The notes beneath the pieces were generated by a model. It had not been told where the DNA came from and made no database searches. It saw nothing but the letters and a program-made list of their open reading frames with translations. From Trichoplax sp. H2 (Eukaryota; Placozoa; Uniplacotomia; Trichoplacea), in assembly GCA_003344405.1 (NCBI GenBank), contig NOWV01000010.1, positions 930,001 to 994,000 of the forward strand: a DNA stretch of 64,000 nucleotides, read 5' to 3'. Positions within the stretch are counted from its first letter, which is position 1. Each line of letters opens with the position of its first letter. Shown here piece after piece: positions 1 through 15,400 of the stretch. A program made the position numbers and the translations under genes.

Positions 1-1765
1 GAATTATTATATTTATCGATGATACAATGATAGGATTATCCATTTTAAATTGAAATACTAAAATGATCTGCTGTATAATTTAAGGATAGATTTCCTCGAT
101 TCGTAAACCATATCATTATTTTGATCCATAATATGATACAGGATTGTTGATTTTGCAATGACACACTAAAGTAACATACAGTACTATGTAATTTTTAGAA
201 TGGATTTTACTTAATTCACTTATTAGATTATTACGTTTACCTATAACATGATTATGGAACTGTCGATTTTAAAGTAGCATGTCAAAATATTGTACTATGC
301 AAAGTTTTAACCTAAGCGTAGGCAGCTTATATAACTGAATCATTACATTTTTGGATAGTATGATTTTTAGAATTTCTTTTTATTAATAAAACAGTTATCT
401 ACAAAAAGAATTTGTAATGTTAATAAGTTATGTTTCTAACATTTGTTTCCATGAAAGTAGAAACCTTTTACTGCACGTATCTTATCGTACAATAGTTACA
501 ATTTATATATATACAGATATTGTCATACCGTAGATATCAGATTAGATATAATTTGAAGTCAATCTTGTATCTGCTTGCTTAATTGAGAATAGAGAGGAAT
601 AGATGGGTTCTGCAATTTCTACAGCGTTGTTAACATTGAACGTCATAAATATAGCAATATTTGACATGGAATAAAATGATATACTAAAGCAGCATTACAA
701 GCAGGATAGTGTGTTATGTTAATAGAAGTTTAGATTTCATTTGTAAATACTTTGTAGTTTTAGGAATAGTTGTATCTCCTTGTTATAATTATTGTTGTAG
801 GATACCATATTTATTGTTCTGTTGTAATTGTATTACTCTAATTGTGTATTATACTGCGTTACGACTATACTTTATGCTGTATATTTATGGGATGTAATCC
901 TTTTACGGACTAAATGTAGCGGTTATGTGTATATTACGCATCTGTCAGTGCTCAGATATAGATATACAACTTATTGTTGGGATGTAATAGTAATACTAAT
1001 AAAATATTATAAACTTTAACTTTTTTACAATTTATACCCAATTAAGACTTACAGTTATAAAGGTTTGAATACGAGTGTATCTAGGAAGGTAACTACCTAG
1101 GCTTCGATTTTAATGTGACGCACAAACATTTAGTATTATGAATAAACATTTCTTGGCTGCTTTAAGATCTTTTCTTAAAATTTCAATGTATTTATTTATT
1201 AAATCTTATAGTAATAGTTGTGAAGATATTATCAGATTATTGTTGAAACAGTATCGGTAATAATAATTTACAATACATGTGAGATAACAATTCGTCATAG
1301 ATTATTTTAGCATCTACGCGTGAGGTGCTAAATCTGCTGATAACACAAATTTTAAATACTATTAATTTATTTCTTAATATTACTACAGAGTGATACAAAT
1401 ATTTGTTACCGACGAAATCGCTTAAGTACTTTAGGTCAACATAACTGAAACCAATTACTAAGTATATTTTGTCAATATCGAACGGAGTAAAATTCTATAA
1501 TTACGAAAGTAATTACAGTTAAAATGTTACTTGCAAAACATAGTACCAATGTGGAGTTATATTAAAGATACCTTTTTAAGGTATAAAATGACATTTAGGA
1601 GTATACGTTCACAATATTAATCTATCATCTCATGATATATAATCGTATCACTCACTAATATTATAGCATCGTATTATCATAACATATCCGCTATTTAGTT
1701 TAAGCAAGTATTACGCAAAGATATGATGGTAGCGTAGCAGTAGTATGATAGCTTAATAGTATCAT
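1..1765. other. AT-rich intergenic sequence, no gene seen
   Basis: Downstream flank of the minus-strand HSP70 gene. Short open frames at 709-1019 are in very AT-rich sequence, have no recognisable motif and no matching splice signals. I see no RNA gene or repeat here. The 3' UTR of HSP70 must extend some way into this stretch, but I cannot place its end. Confidence 0.6.
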
Positions 1766-5016
<3,251 letters not shown>

Positions 5017-5223
5017 TTGTATGCGTGAGCGTGAGTTGTTGTTGTTGTTGTTATGGGAACGTGAATGAAAGTAAGAATATGGACTGTGGTGGAGATCTTG
5101 AGAATAAGGTAAGAAAGAAATGAGAGTAAAGGATTAAAACTGGTCAGGGTTTTGGAGAACTTGTATGGCAAGTTTTTGGGAAAATGAAGAATTGATTGAA
5201 GGATTCATCGTCTTGGCAGGATA

Positions 5224-5272
5224 TTATATAGAGTTTGGATGATTCACTAGAAATTTCCAGTTGCTTCCAGAA
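5224..5272 (-). promoter_or_regulatory. HSP70 core promoter: heat-shock element plus TATA box
   Basis: Reading toward HSP70, five pentamer positions lie at exact 5-nt spacing: 5250 GAA, 5255 TTC, 5260 GTT (imperfect), 5265 TTC, 5270 GAA. The first two and last two units are perfect inverted nGAAn modules, the pattern bound by the HSF trimer. A TATATAA box (minus strand, 5224-5230) lies about 20 nt nearer the gene. A transcription start near 5195 would leave a 5' UTR of about 180 nt. Function is inferred from the match to the consensus and the position. Confidence 0.8.
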
Positions 5273-5344
5273 GTACTTGCGCTGCGCAGCTAACGCATCA
5301 ACGCTTGAGCGTGACGAAATCCAGTGAAGACATTACAGTACTTT

Positions 5345-5660
5345 ATATCCGACTTGGGAATGACAGTACTGTACACTGTACAGTACTGTAAACAGAGGGT
5401 CTCTAGTGCAGTACAGTACAATGCAATACAGTGCACAGTACATACTGTACAGTACCATACAGTGTACAGTACTGTACACAAAGCTTCGAGCACAAACGGG
5501 AAAGTGCTAGAACATGTCTTGCAACTTGCAGCAGTAGCAGCAAGAGTGATCAGTGACCGACCACTGCTAGCTCTTTGCAGAAAGAGACGCAGTATTGTAC
5601 AATGGACAGTTGGAGCCAGTACTACTGTACCGCTATACTGCACTGTATACTGCAGCCTTC
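5345..5660. repeat. Cluster of palindromic TACAGTAC/TACTGTAC units
   Basis: Many copies of the self-complementary word GTACAGTAC/GTACTGTAC, singly and in runs, with irregular spacers. Open frames on both strands across 5290-5680 are by-products of this simple palindromic composition. Similar clusters occur at 19.9, 20.8, 29.5-30.1, 31.0-31.3, 31.5-31.9, 38.0-38.2 and 38.6-38.7 kb. Confidence 0.85.
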
Positions 5661-5689
5661 ACCATAGAGGTCAAAATTGAATTTTTACC

Positions 5690-6378
5690 TGTATGCACTG
5701 CACCTAGTGGCAAAGGGGTACAGGGCACAGTATGAGAATAGACGCTCTATCTGCCACTCACCGTAAACTGACTACTTTCATTTGATTGGATTTCAGCCGT
5801 TGTCACATGACATCAATCTGAGTTGGCAGTGACATCTGACTCCGATCGAAAACGACGTGGCGTCAACAAGTTTATCCGTATCGGTTGTCGCCATAGCGCC
5901 AAGAAACGTTTGCTGATTGGCCTGATCGCCACCATTTTCCCTCGTAGTCTTTTGTTTGAGTTCCATCGACATCGACGCGTCTGGGAACACCTCAACCGGT
6001 TGTGGGCGGTAAGATAATACATGCTAGAAAAATGCGCATCAAATGCCTACTTACTTTTAATAACACTAGCATACATATACAATTATTATGAATAAGTGCT
6101 CGTGCACAAGCACCATCCTGACTCAATCGCCAGCACAATAATGTATATCGTAGTCTCGTCGGGTCGGAAGGGTGATAGCGCGTGTCACTTGCTATGGCAC
6201 CACAGCTCGTCGTGTCTACTCACCCTGACGCCACCGTCTCCAATTGGACATTCCCCAAATACCTAAAAGACGCATGACACCAGATAAAGTTCGACACAAC
6301 TCGATTGATACATGGTTGCAGTGACGCCAGTCAAAGGTCAATCCAAGCCAGGTATTACTCCTAACTCGGCAGTGACGA
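5690..6378. other. GC-richer unique stretch, no confirmed gene
   Basis: Base composition is visibly less AT-rich than the surroundings, especially 5790-6020, where open frames of 60-70 codons run on both strands (for example minus 5793-5990). None carries a motif I recognise, and I could not find a splice-compatible partner exon. It could be a decayed coding or mobile-element fragment. I would not call a gene. Confidence 0.3.
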
Positions 6379-6920
6379 GACAAAATCAAAATTTTCACTA
6401 AGAATTTCCTTGGATCGCATTCTAAAGCCAAAGCGGAATTTTCACTAAGCATTTCCTTGGATCGCATTTTGAGCTTGTTCAATTCCTTTTCATATTGATT
6501 TACTGTTTGCTGCGATCTAAGGTCAAAGTGGAATTTGCGCTAAGCATTTCCTTGGATCGCATTTTGTGCTTGTTCAATTCCTTGTCATATTGATTTACTG
6601 TTTGCTGCGATCTAAAGACAAAATCAGAATTTTCACTAAGCATTTCCTTGGATCGCATTTTTGTGCTTGTTCAATTCCTTGTCATATTGATTTACTGTTT
6701 GCTGCGATCTAAAGTCAAAGCGGAATTTGCGCTAAGCATTTCCTTGGATCGCATTTTGTGCTTGTTCAATTCCTTGTCATATTGATTTACTGTTTGCTGC
6801 GATCTAAAGACAAAATCAGAATTTTCACTAAGCATTTCCTTAGATCGCACTTTTGTCTTTGTTCAATTCCTTGTCATATTGATTTACTGTTTGCTGCGAT
6901 CTAAAGTCAAAGTGGAAAGT
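6379..6920. repeat. Higher-order tandem repeat, alternating 95/97-bp units
   Basis: The landmark TGCGATCT recurs at 6511, 6606, 6703, 6798 and 6895, spacings of 95, 97, 95 and 97. Two unit types alternate: one with AATTTGCGCTAAG (at about 6530 and 6722) and one with AATTTTCACTAAG after ACAAAATCAG (at about 6620 and 6817). The first copy (6379-6420) is truncated and the last (from about 6903) breaks off after GTGGAA. Each unit holds GATCGCA about 55 nt before TGCGATC, an inverted pair that could form a stem. There are no varying spacers, so this is not a CRISPR-like array. Confidence 0.9.
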
Positions 6921-7067
6921 GGTGTAATCCTACGCGAAAAGATTCAACTCGTCCAACTGGATGCTGCAAAATTTGTTTTTCACTTTTAGTCAGGTGTTAC
7001 CGCATTTTAGCATCCAATTACTTGCAGGCCTGATTGTAATTTACTTGCTGTCTCCATTTCTAGGTAG

Positions 7068-7233
7068 GCTTCTTCTAGTGAATTTTCATAATCAATCCCC
7101 TAATTAGAGTTAATCCTAGATAGTATTGATGTTTGTTATGCCATTTTAAGAGCTTCTTCTAGTGAATTTTCATAATCAATCACCTAATTAGAGTTAATCC
7201 TAGATAGTATTGATGTTTGTTATGCCATTTTAA
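7068..7233. repeat. Two-copy 84-bp direct tandem duplication
   Basis: Two nearly identical 84-bp units begin GCTTCTTCTAGTG at 7068 and at 7152 and both end in TATGCCATTTTA. Only a few substitutions separate them (for example CCCCTAATTA versus CACCTAATTA), so the duplication is recent. It lies 260 bp upstream of the Tudor gene start, in its likely promoter or 5' UTR. Confidence 0.9.
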
Positions 7234-7494
7234 TAGCCTATTTGTACTACAGCAAGCTAAGTAATCATGCAATCAATCACTACAGAGGTTGTCATGTTGA
7301 GAAATCATAGCCAAGCTTATTCACAACTGTAGTAATATTGGTAATTTTGGGGTTCTTCTCTACTATTCGACTTCTTGTCGAAGAAGTTGGTTACAATAGG
7401 ATAACGACAAAATGATACACCAAAGTCAAGCGCTATCATCTAACATCTTGTTTTTTTCCGTCATTTGTTGATAGGATCAAAGAAAAGTGAAAAA

Positions 7495-10400
7495 ATGAAA
7501 CATTTTGATATTGGTGCTACATACGAATTCAATATTCACCATATTCAGTCACCTTCTGGTGAAATTTGGGGACATCTGCAAACAAGTGTACAAGATGTTC
7601 GTGAATTATCCCATGTACTCGATTTTTTCTATAGTAAATGTGGTGATAAAATTCCCCCCTTAACTCAGGCTAAAGTTGGTCAACTGTGTTGCGCTAGAAC
7701 CAAACGCTTCGATGATGATGGCTGGGCACGTGGTAAAATTATCCAACTCGATGAAAGTAAGGATAATTTGCGCCTTTTCTTTCAAGATTACGGTCACACC
7801 CAATGGATACCACTAACCAAAGTCAAAATGTTAAAAAATACTTTCAACAATTTACCATCCTTTACTGTTCAAATTAAACCAAGTGATATTACTAAAAGTG
7901 ATTATGCACATGACGAAGAATTAAGTGCGCAATTTTGCCAACAATTAGAAAAATTAATTTTACATCAAAAAATTAAATGTATCGTTGAAAAGATTGAAGA
8001 AACTGATTTACACAAGATATTAGTTGCTCGTATCTACTTAGCAAATGGAAGAAATGAATCTATAGGCTCAATATTGTCTCAGCAGTTACGTCGTATGAGG
8101 TCCACTTTCCAACATATTTTACCCGATTGTAAAGAAGGACAAGATATTGATATCTCTATCTTACACGTTCACAATCCGGGACAATTCTATTGTAGAATAG
8201 CCAGCCAACAGTCACAAGATAATATCAAAATGGATGAATTGGAACGCTGTCTACGACTCTATTATGGTCTTTCTATTTCAACCGATCAAGACTACCCGCT
8301 CCAAGTTGGAGCTGCTTGCGCTGCACCTTTTACTGATCGAAAATGGCATCGAGGCATAATCAAGCAAATTGTATGCGATGATGGTGATAAAGAAGCATTA
8401 GTACAGAGTGTAGATACAGGTGCTTGCGAATTGATTGACAATGGCAAAATTAAAGGATTAGAACCCGAACTTCAAGATATACCGGTCAATATCTTTCAAT
8501 GCCAGCTACACGGTATTAAGCCCAACGATAGCAAATCTACCTGGTCTGTCGATTCCACGCTTTTTTTACAACAGTTAGCTCAAGAACAGAGAATTTGTGG
8601 TCTCGTACGTAGGATATTACATGACAACTCTTCTATAGGAAAGCAACTCTACAGTGTTGAATTGCATCGGCCTGGCGAAAACTTAACTGTAAACGAACAA
8701 ATGATCATGGATGGTTTTGCCGCTTCTAGCTTATCTCGACAAAGTACCCGTAGCATTACATCTCCAGATGAATCTAAGAATTGTAACGATATCGATAATA
8801 GTCAACTAGACGAAAGCAATAATTGCAAGAGTGTTTGTCAATCGAATGCTAGTAAAGTTTCTTTTGGTGATGAAATGTTTGATGTTGATCATAACGAAGA
8901 AAGAAATGCGAAGACTTTGGTAAATAGCCCCAAGTCTAACAGTAAAGTAAATATTGTAGGCAGTTTTAAGCACAATGAGCAAGATCGAAATGACTGCAAA
9001 AAACCTATTACCTACACTAATGGTGAAAATTTACAAGCTAAAAAATACCAAAACAAAAAATGGGAAGCAGTTGCCAAGGAAGAAGATTTGATCAAGCTTG
9101 TCTACGATCGATCTCGTTTAGTAACTTCTGTTGATAATCCTGACGTTATCGTAGCATTTATCAAGGATCCTGGTGAATTTTGGTGTCAGTTTGCTTCTAA
9201 TATTTCCATAATCAATGATATCCAAGCACGTATGAACGAGTATTCCCAACAAAAAAGACTTCGAATACCGAAGGATATCAAATCAGGTGAATGCTACTGC
9301 ACGCGCTTTGACAAAGATGATGTTTGGTATCGAGGAAAAGTTATTGGCAAATTTGGAGACAAAGCTAGTGTTTACTTTATTGACTACGGCAACACAGATT
9401 GGGTGCAATTGAAAGATATCATGGTATTGGAAAATGATTTTCGTCAGCATCCGTGGCAAGCGTTTACTTGCAAATTAGATGGAGTCTGTCCAATTCTTGG
9501 TAGCAGTTGGGGTTCGAAAGCGACAGATCAATTCACGGAAATGGTAACAAGTAAAACATTCTGTATGACCATTAAGACTGAGATTGATGACAAATTATCA
9601 ATTATACTTGTTGATAACGAGTCGAAACAAATTAATAATCGTCTAGTTGAAATTGGTGTGGCTAATAAAGAAACTTACAATCTGCTGAAGAAACAGTTAT
9701 CTTCCACTTACAGTAAAAATTGGAGGAGAACTGACAATGACTACAAGACATCAATGCCAACTATGAAATTTCAACCGTCTATTTCAGCAAGTCATGAAAA
9801 ATTGACTACTACTGATGTGACTGAGCACACTAAGCATAAACAACCTTCGGAATTTAACCATGTCCAGGTATGCTAGCAATATTATCGTTAATATAACTGC
9901 TTGGATATCGATGGATCGTACATGCACGATCATAGAGCATGAATGCATCATGTATAAAGTTTCCCTTATTTATAAAACTCTAGTAATGCGTAGTTTATTT
10001 ATATATCATCTTATAGAAGGTAGAGGAAAGATTAAGTTTGATCGTGGGAAAGAAGACTAGCGTTTGTGTTATGCATGTTGAATCTCCTAACTGTTTCTAT
10101 GCAGTTATACCAAAAATTGACAGCTTTATTGATATGGAAAAGAAATTGCAAGATTTTTGCGCTAACGCAAGTAAGATGTCCACTCGATTTGTGATTGCTA
10201 TTTTGGCAGTAAAAGTCAAGTAATTTTAATGTTGATCTTACAATAGGAAGTCCTGTTTCACCAGACGAATTTTGCCTTGGTAAAATGTACGTTGCCTTTA
10301 GTACCAAGTTTAATAAATGGTGCAGATGCATTCTCACTGACAAAAATGAAAGAGGCGTGATAACTTGCGACGTTTTCTATATTGATTATGGTACGGCCGA

Positions 10401-11316
10401 AAAATCTATCCAAGGCACGAGTTTGAAAATTTTACCTCCTAAATTTCACGAAACTAAAGATCAGGCATTAAAATGCTATTTGACGCCAGCATCGGCTGGA
10501 GAGGATCTTCGAAGTAATTGGCACCCAATGGCATCTTTACAGTTAGAAAATTTGTGCCATGACAAATGGCTCGATGGTACTATTACTCGCGTAGATCAGG
10601 ATGGTAAACTTTTTGGGCTTTCTATTACCATTGCTAATAAAGATAGTCCAACAAAAGATCGAAATGTCTATGACATGCTAAGCAAATTTATTAGATCTGA
10701 TTCTTCTAAGAGTCTCAATATAAGCGCAACTTCAAAGTCTGGGTTAAATAGGTATGTTCACTTTAAAACGTCTTTATAATTTCCAATATAACCAGAGTAA
10801 CTAGCTAGCTAGCTAGCTTTCAATGCTCTTTATACTTAAGTAGTACATTTTTTTAACATAAATTGTATCCTAAAGTGAAACTAACAATAGCTATACAAGT
10901 TCAAAGCTCGGGCAAACATCTGCAATGAGTAGTAAGAAAGGTAATTCCTCTCGTACGAGTTATAACTTTAGATATATGCCTTATCACTTTGTGAGGAATT
11001 TAAAGTAACTTCGGTTAGATGCCCAACATTGACGTTACTGATTTATTTAGGATCTTCAAGATGTGAAAGTGAAGTTGACACGTTAATTTTTGCTGAAGGC
11101 TCCGCATCTAACTCTCGCGAATTGTCAATACCTTTACAGCCCGAAATTATAAGGATTTCTGGAAGGAAAGGTGAACGTGTTCTTATTCCGTCAAAGGTCG
11201 ATTCTACTAGCACTCCAATAACGTCAAACGGGCATAGGAGCCACATAGGCATGAACAATATTAAAAACGGTCTGTCGACGCAAGATCGATTTAGCCGCTT
11301 AGCTTCAGCTGTATAA
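7495..11316 (+). CDS. Four-Tudor-domain protein (TDRD family), five exons, about 1115 aa
   Basis: Tudor-repeat scaffold of the TDRD type; such proteins usually bind dimethyl-arginine tails in germline or stem-cell RNP granules. Exons: 7495-9867, 10017-10170, 10247-10751, 10891-10940, 11051-11316; GT-AG, phases consistent, stop at 11316. Four extended Tudor units are visible, with cores near residues 60-112, 270-315, 597-650 and 850-905. The third has the full pattern (VWYRGKV then YFIDYGNTDW), so it is the best candidate for methyl-arginine binding. The first has FQDYGHTQW (Asn replaced by His), the fourth YIDYGTAEK (Asn replaced by Thr), and the second (SVDTGACE) has lost the aromatic cage. 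No helicase, KH, MYND or RRM domain is seen. The ATG at 7495 lies just after an acceptor-like AG (7473), so a 5' non-coding or short coding exon upstream is possible. Confidence 0.9.
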
Positions 11317-12498
11317 AAATGAGAATCTGTTCGATTTTTACTAAAATGCTTTAAATCTATAACCAGAAAGCGATCTCATCTTATTCCAATTCATCCCTAT
11401 AATTCGCTTAATTATTAAGGCTTTAGTAAATACTTCATTTACGACTCGTTCATTGTGCTAGTGCCAGCGAGATCGATTAATGCCATGCGTTTGCATTGCT
11501 TCGATGTTAGCTTGTAATTTATAGATGCTCTTTTAGACCTGTTCATTTAAATAGTTTTGTTGTATTTTCATGTTATAATACAATATTTAAATAATAATTT
11601 AAAATAGAGTTGGATACAATTACGTTTTGCTTATAATACAAAGATTTTGTTAGTAGTAGCAGTAAATCTCTCTAAACGTGGTGAAATTAGTGTTGGCGCA
11701 CTGGGTTATCTATTGATCTTGCATAGAATTCGCTGTAACGTCTGCTATCAGGAACTATTAAAAGGTACCTTCTCTGTTCCCTTTTAAAAAGCTCTTTGGC
11801 TATGCATATTTTCCACATTATTCATACTGTGCGATGTTTACTGCCCGACTAATGGCTAAATAACTGTTCTTATGTAGGCCTGTTTTCATTCATTATTATT
11901 GTCTTGCTAGTTTTAGCCTTTTTTACGTGAACCGAGGTCATACGAGTACTACAAGTTATCAAACCATTTGATCAATTTACTGGTAGTACGAACGGTATAC
12001 ACTCGTATGTACGTACATTGTACTATTAATAATAGCATGCAAAAGCTAAAGCTGTTCTTTAGCTTTTGCATGCTATTATTCTAAAAAGTTTAATTTCAAG
12101 GTACGGATACCCGTTAACTGTTATATCGGCATCACTAGAAGTCATACAGAAGCAGTAAAGAGAATTTCTTTCGACACCGTCATTTTTTATATTTTATTTG
12201 ATGTTCGCAGTACGCAAAGTCGATTCTTAGTTATGTAAATGATAAATTAAGTTGCACCATCGATATTGAATTTGATACGCGCTACATTCAGGAGTCTTGA
12301 TTGGATCATTCGCGTTCATTTATTTAAACTGCATTATGGTAAAAATGTAGAGGTGTAAATGTTAGGGTTATAAATACCTAGGTTATTTGATAGACTGACT
12401 AGAATGAAATCATAATTTAAACCGTAAAATGTACTAAGCTGTAGTAGGATGTTATGGAACAAAAGCGAGAATACTTCTAATATTAACATTTCATTTAC
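11317..12498. other. Intergenic region between convergent genes
   Basis: Separates the 3' ends of the Tudor gene (+) and HBS1L (-). It should hold both 3' UTRs. Apart from the perfect hairpin at 12028-12080 I see only AT-rich sequence. A possible last coding exon of HBS1L (TTT AAA TAA on the minus strand at 12320-12328, after a CAG acceptor) falls here but is unproven. Confidence 0.6.
12028..12080. repeat. Perfect inverted repeat: 24-bp stem, 5-nt loop
   Basis: The arm 12028-12051 (containing GCATGCAAAAGCTAAAG) is the exact reverse complement of 12057-12080, with loop CTGTT at 12052-12056. There are no mismatches or bulges. It lies between two convergent genes, so either transcript's 3' UTR could carry it. 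The arms also contain internal short palindromes (GCATGC, AGCT). Role unknown. Confidence 0.95.
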
Positions 12499-15400
12499 CT
12501 TAATGATAATGCCAGCAGCTACGGTATTACTTCCCGATCGTAGAGTTATCCTCCCTAAGGCTTTATTGTCTTTATATAAATCCGCGCAGATAGGTCGAGC
12601 AGTGGTTATTTCAAAAATTGCACTTGTATGCTTCGTGATACATCTATATAGAACAAAAATTTCAGTTGAGATAAAGTGATATAGTTCCAGATCGACCTGA
12701 GAGGTTTACAAGTATCACTGATGTAGATAATACTATATAAACTTCATTTACCATACCTGGGTTTCTTTTTAATGACTTCTCCAGTACTTTTATCTATTAT
12801 GCTAACTAATTTAGTTACGGAAGCTGTCTCAGTAATTGTATGACAATAAAGTAACCCCTATAGAAAATTGATATAAAGTACTGTTAAAGAATTAAAAACT
12901 AAGTGAATAAATGAAAGTTAAGGATTTTTAATCCCAAAAAGAGAACTGACGGTAAATCCAATTGTTATAGGAGTTGGAGGATCAATAACTATCGCTCGAA
13001 CCAATATCTTTCTCGTGACGCTAGCCAGAGATCCGTGAACGCACACCACTGATCCACGGCTGTAAAATATATTCAATTTATAAATTAAATATCCTGCCAA
13101 ATGTAATTTAGATATACGGGCCCATAGAAGAATTCCTACTATACAGTTTATTTTAATATACTATCGATTCAATGACGCTATTTTACCTAACATTATTAAT
13201 ATCGATACCAATGACCGTTAAGTTACTTTGGTCACCCACACAAGTCCAATTTGTAGCTTCGTCATGGAGACTAATTGCTACACAAGTAAGAACTCGTTAA
13301 TACTGTAATCGGTACATTTAATTTATTTCTTTGCTTACATTTTACGTATCCTGCTTTGTTACTTGGTAATACGACTATCTGTTCTCCAATAGCAACTGCA
13401 CCGGACTCAGCTTTACCGCCGATAACAATACCTTGTCCAATTCCTAATAAATTCATTAAATATTAGAAATAAATAAAGCATACGAAATTTTTAAATTTAT
13501 ATTTAAATAATTTGTAAACCTTTATAGACGTCCGACACACAAAGACGAAAAGGTGCATCAAGTGATCGCTGAGGAATTTTAAAGTTATCTATTAAGACAG
13601 CGAACATGTCTTTCAGTACAATTATTATTATTACAACTGCAAATAATAATAACCAGTTACGTTACTGTAATTACAATTTAAGCGTTCAGATAGTAAAAAG
13701 ATTTATACTAACCAATGCAATCTAACAAACTAGGCCCTTTATACCATGTTGTTAAAGCTTGTGTATCAGACGGCTTAACTAAATTTTCCCCAGTTAATCC
13801 ACTGCATGGAACGTATCGAACATCTGATTCCTATATGAATTTATTCATTATTAATTCCATGATATTCAACATTGTATTAAAGCCAGAGTTAACTCTTATC
13901 TAGGGTAAAAAGGCAGCAGAATAGCCTAACCCATTATAAGGATACGTTAATACAAATACAGTCTATAAAATTTAAACGGTACTCTGAGTCACTGATTCTA
14001 GTATAACCAACCTTATATCCTGATTGTTTTAAAAACGGTTTTAATTTTCTAATTATAGTATCATATCTAGATTGAGACCAGTTGACCTAAATAAATTATA
14101 ATACAGCATAAATTTAGCGTAGCAAAATAAGATTTCTCCTATTTAACTATTTATTGGTATAGAACTGCAGCAATATGTACTAACCGTATCTAATTTGTTT
14201 ACAGCAACTAGTAGTTGCGCTACGCCAAGTGATCGAATTAGCATCGCATGTTCACGAGTTTGTCCACCAGCTTCAAAGCCAGCTTCAAATTCGCCTACAG
14301 AGGCATTTACTACAATAATCGCGACATCAGCCTATAAAAAATTATTAATCCATCAAGTCTATCAGAATACCCTTATAAATATTATATATTATCTTTTCTA
14401 ATTATTCCTGCTTGGTTTTTTCGGATTACCTGAGTAGCACCAGTTATAACATTTGGTACGAAATCTTTGTGTCCAGGCGCATCCGATAAAGCTACTTCCT
14501 TAGTTTTGGTTTCAAATTTTGAATGACCAATGTCTATAGTTATTCCTCTATTAAATAATAGGCATCACTTACAATTTATTCTCTGTAAATCATTTTGCTA
14601 TATAATTTAACTAAGCACCGCTTTCTCTCCTCTCCAGTTTCGTCCAATACCCATGCATACGCGAACGAGGATTTACCTATTTTTCTCGACTCAGTCTCAT
14701 ACTTACGGTTTTGTTAAAGAAATTCTGATTTTTATGTAATAAAGCATTCTCTTAAAATTTGATAATGTTGCATTGTTTAAATCTACACACTAAAATCTTA
14801 CAACAGTTTCAAAGTATTTCGATTTGTAAATTAAATTTAATTATTGAACAGTTTTGCTATTGGGGATATTTATGCATCGTTTTCTTATCGACTTGACCAA
14901 GTAGAAGTAAGAGATGTCCCATAAGAGTACTCTTACCAGCATCTACGTGGCCTAAAAAATGAAAGCAAATATCATACATAGTGAATTAAAGACAATACAT
15001 AGATCAAAATTAAATTCGCGATTGGACTATCTTTGGCTTACCAACAACAATAAGGTTAATAACTTCTTTTCCGGATTGCCTTTTTTTCCATTCGTCTTGA
15101 AGATTTATGGCCTATTTTAGGAAGTGACCAATAGTTTATAAATATGAAGACATCAGTGCATTTATAAAGTACCAACCTGTAACTGTTTCGATAAACTACG
15201 AGGCAACTTGGCAACAGGGGTAGCAGTACTCTCCGACTCCTTTGGTGGCGGAGAAGGAGAATTTCTTTACAGATATATAAGAAGTTATATTAGTCATACG
15301 ATTTTAGAATACAAATCACAAAATGTAAGATTCTAGCTCACGGAGGCGACGGTCTCGCTGATGGCTGTAAATTCTTCTTCGATGATAAATTAAACGATTT

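Noticed and set aside
5290-5680. Open frames of about 117 codons on both strands
   Set aside because: They lie in TACAGTAC palindromic repeats, which read open in several frames by composition; no motif or splice support.
6379-6920. Regularly spaced repeats reminiscent of a CRISPR array
   Set aside because: The whole unit repeats; there are no unique spacers, the period is 95-97 bp, and the setting is an animal nuclear genome.
7465-7494. Ten extra codons in frame before the Tudor gene ATG
   Set aside because: They begin at TTG, span a likely acceptor AG (7473), and the first ATG with A at -3 is at 7495; the domain starts directly after it.
12028-12080. MicroRNA precursor
   Set aside because: The stem is perfectly paired with a 5-nt loop and is shorter than normal precursors; no flanking basal stem is visible. 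Kept only as a structural repeat.
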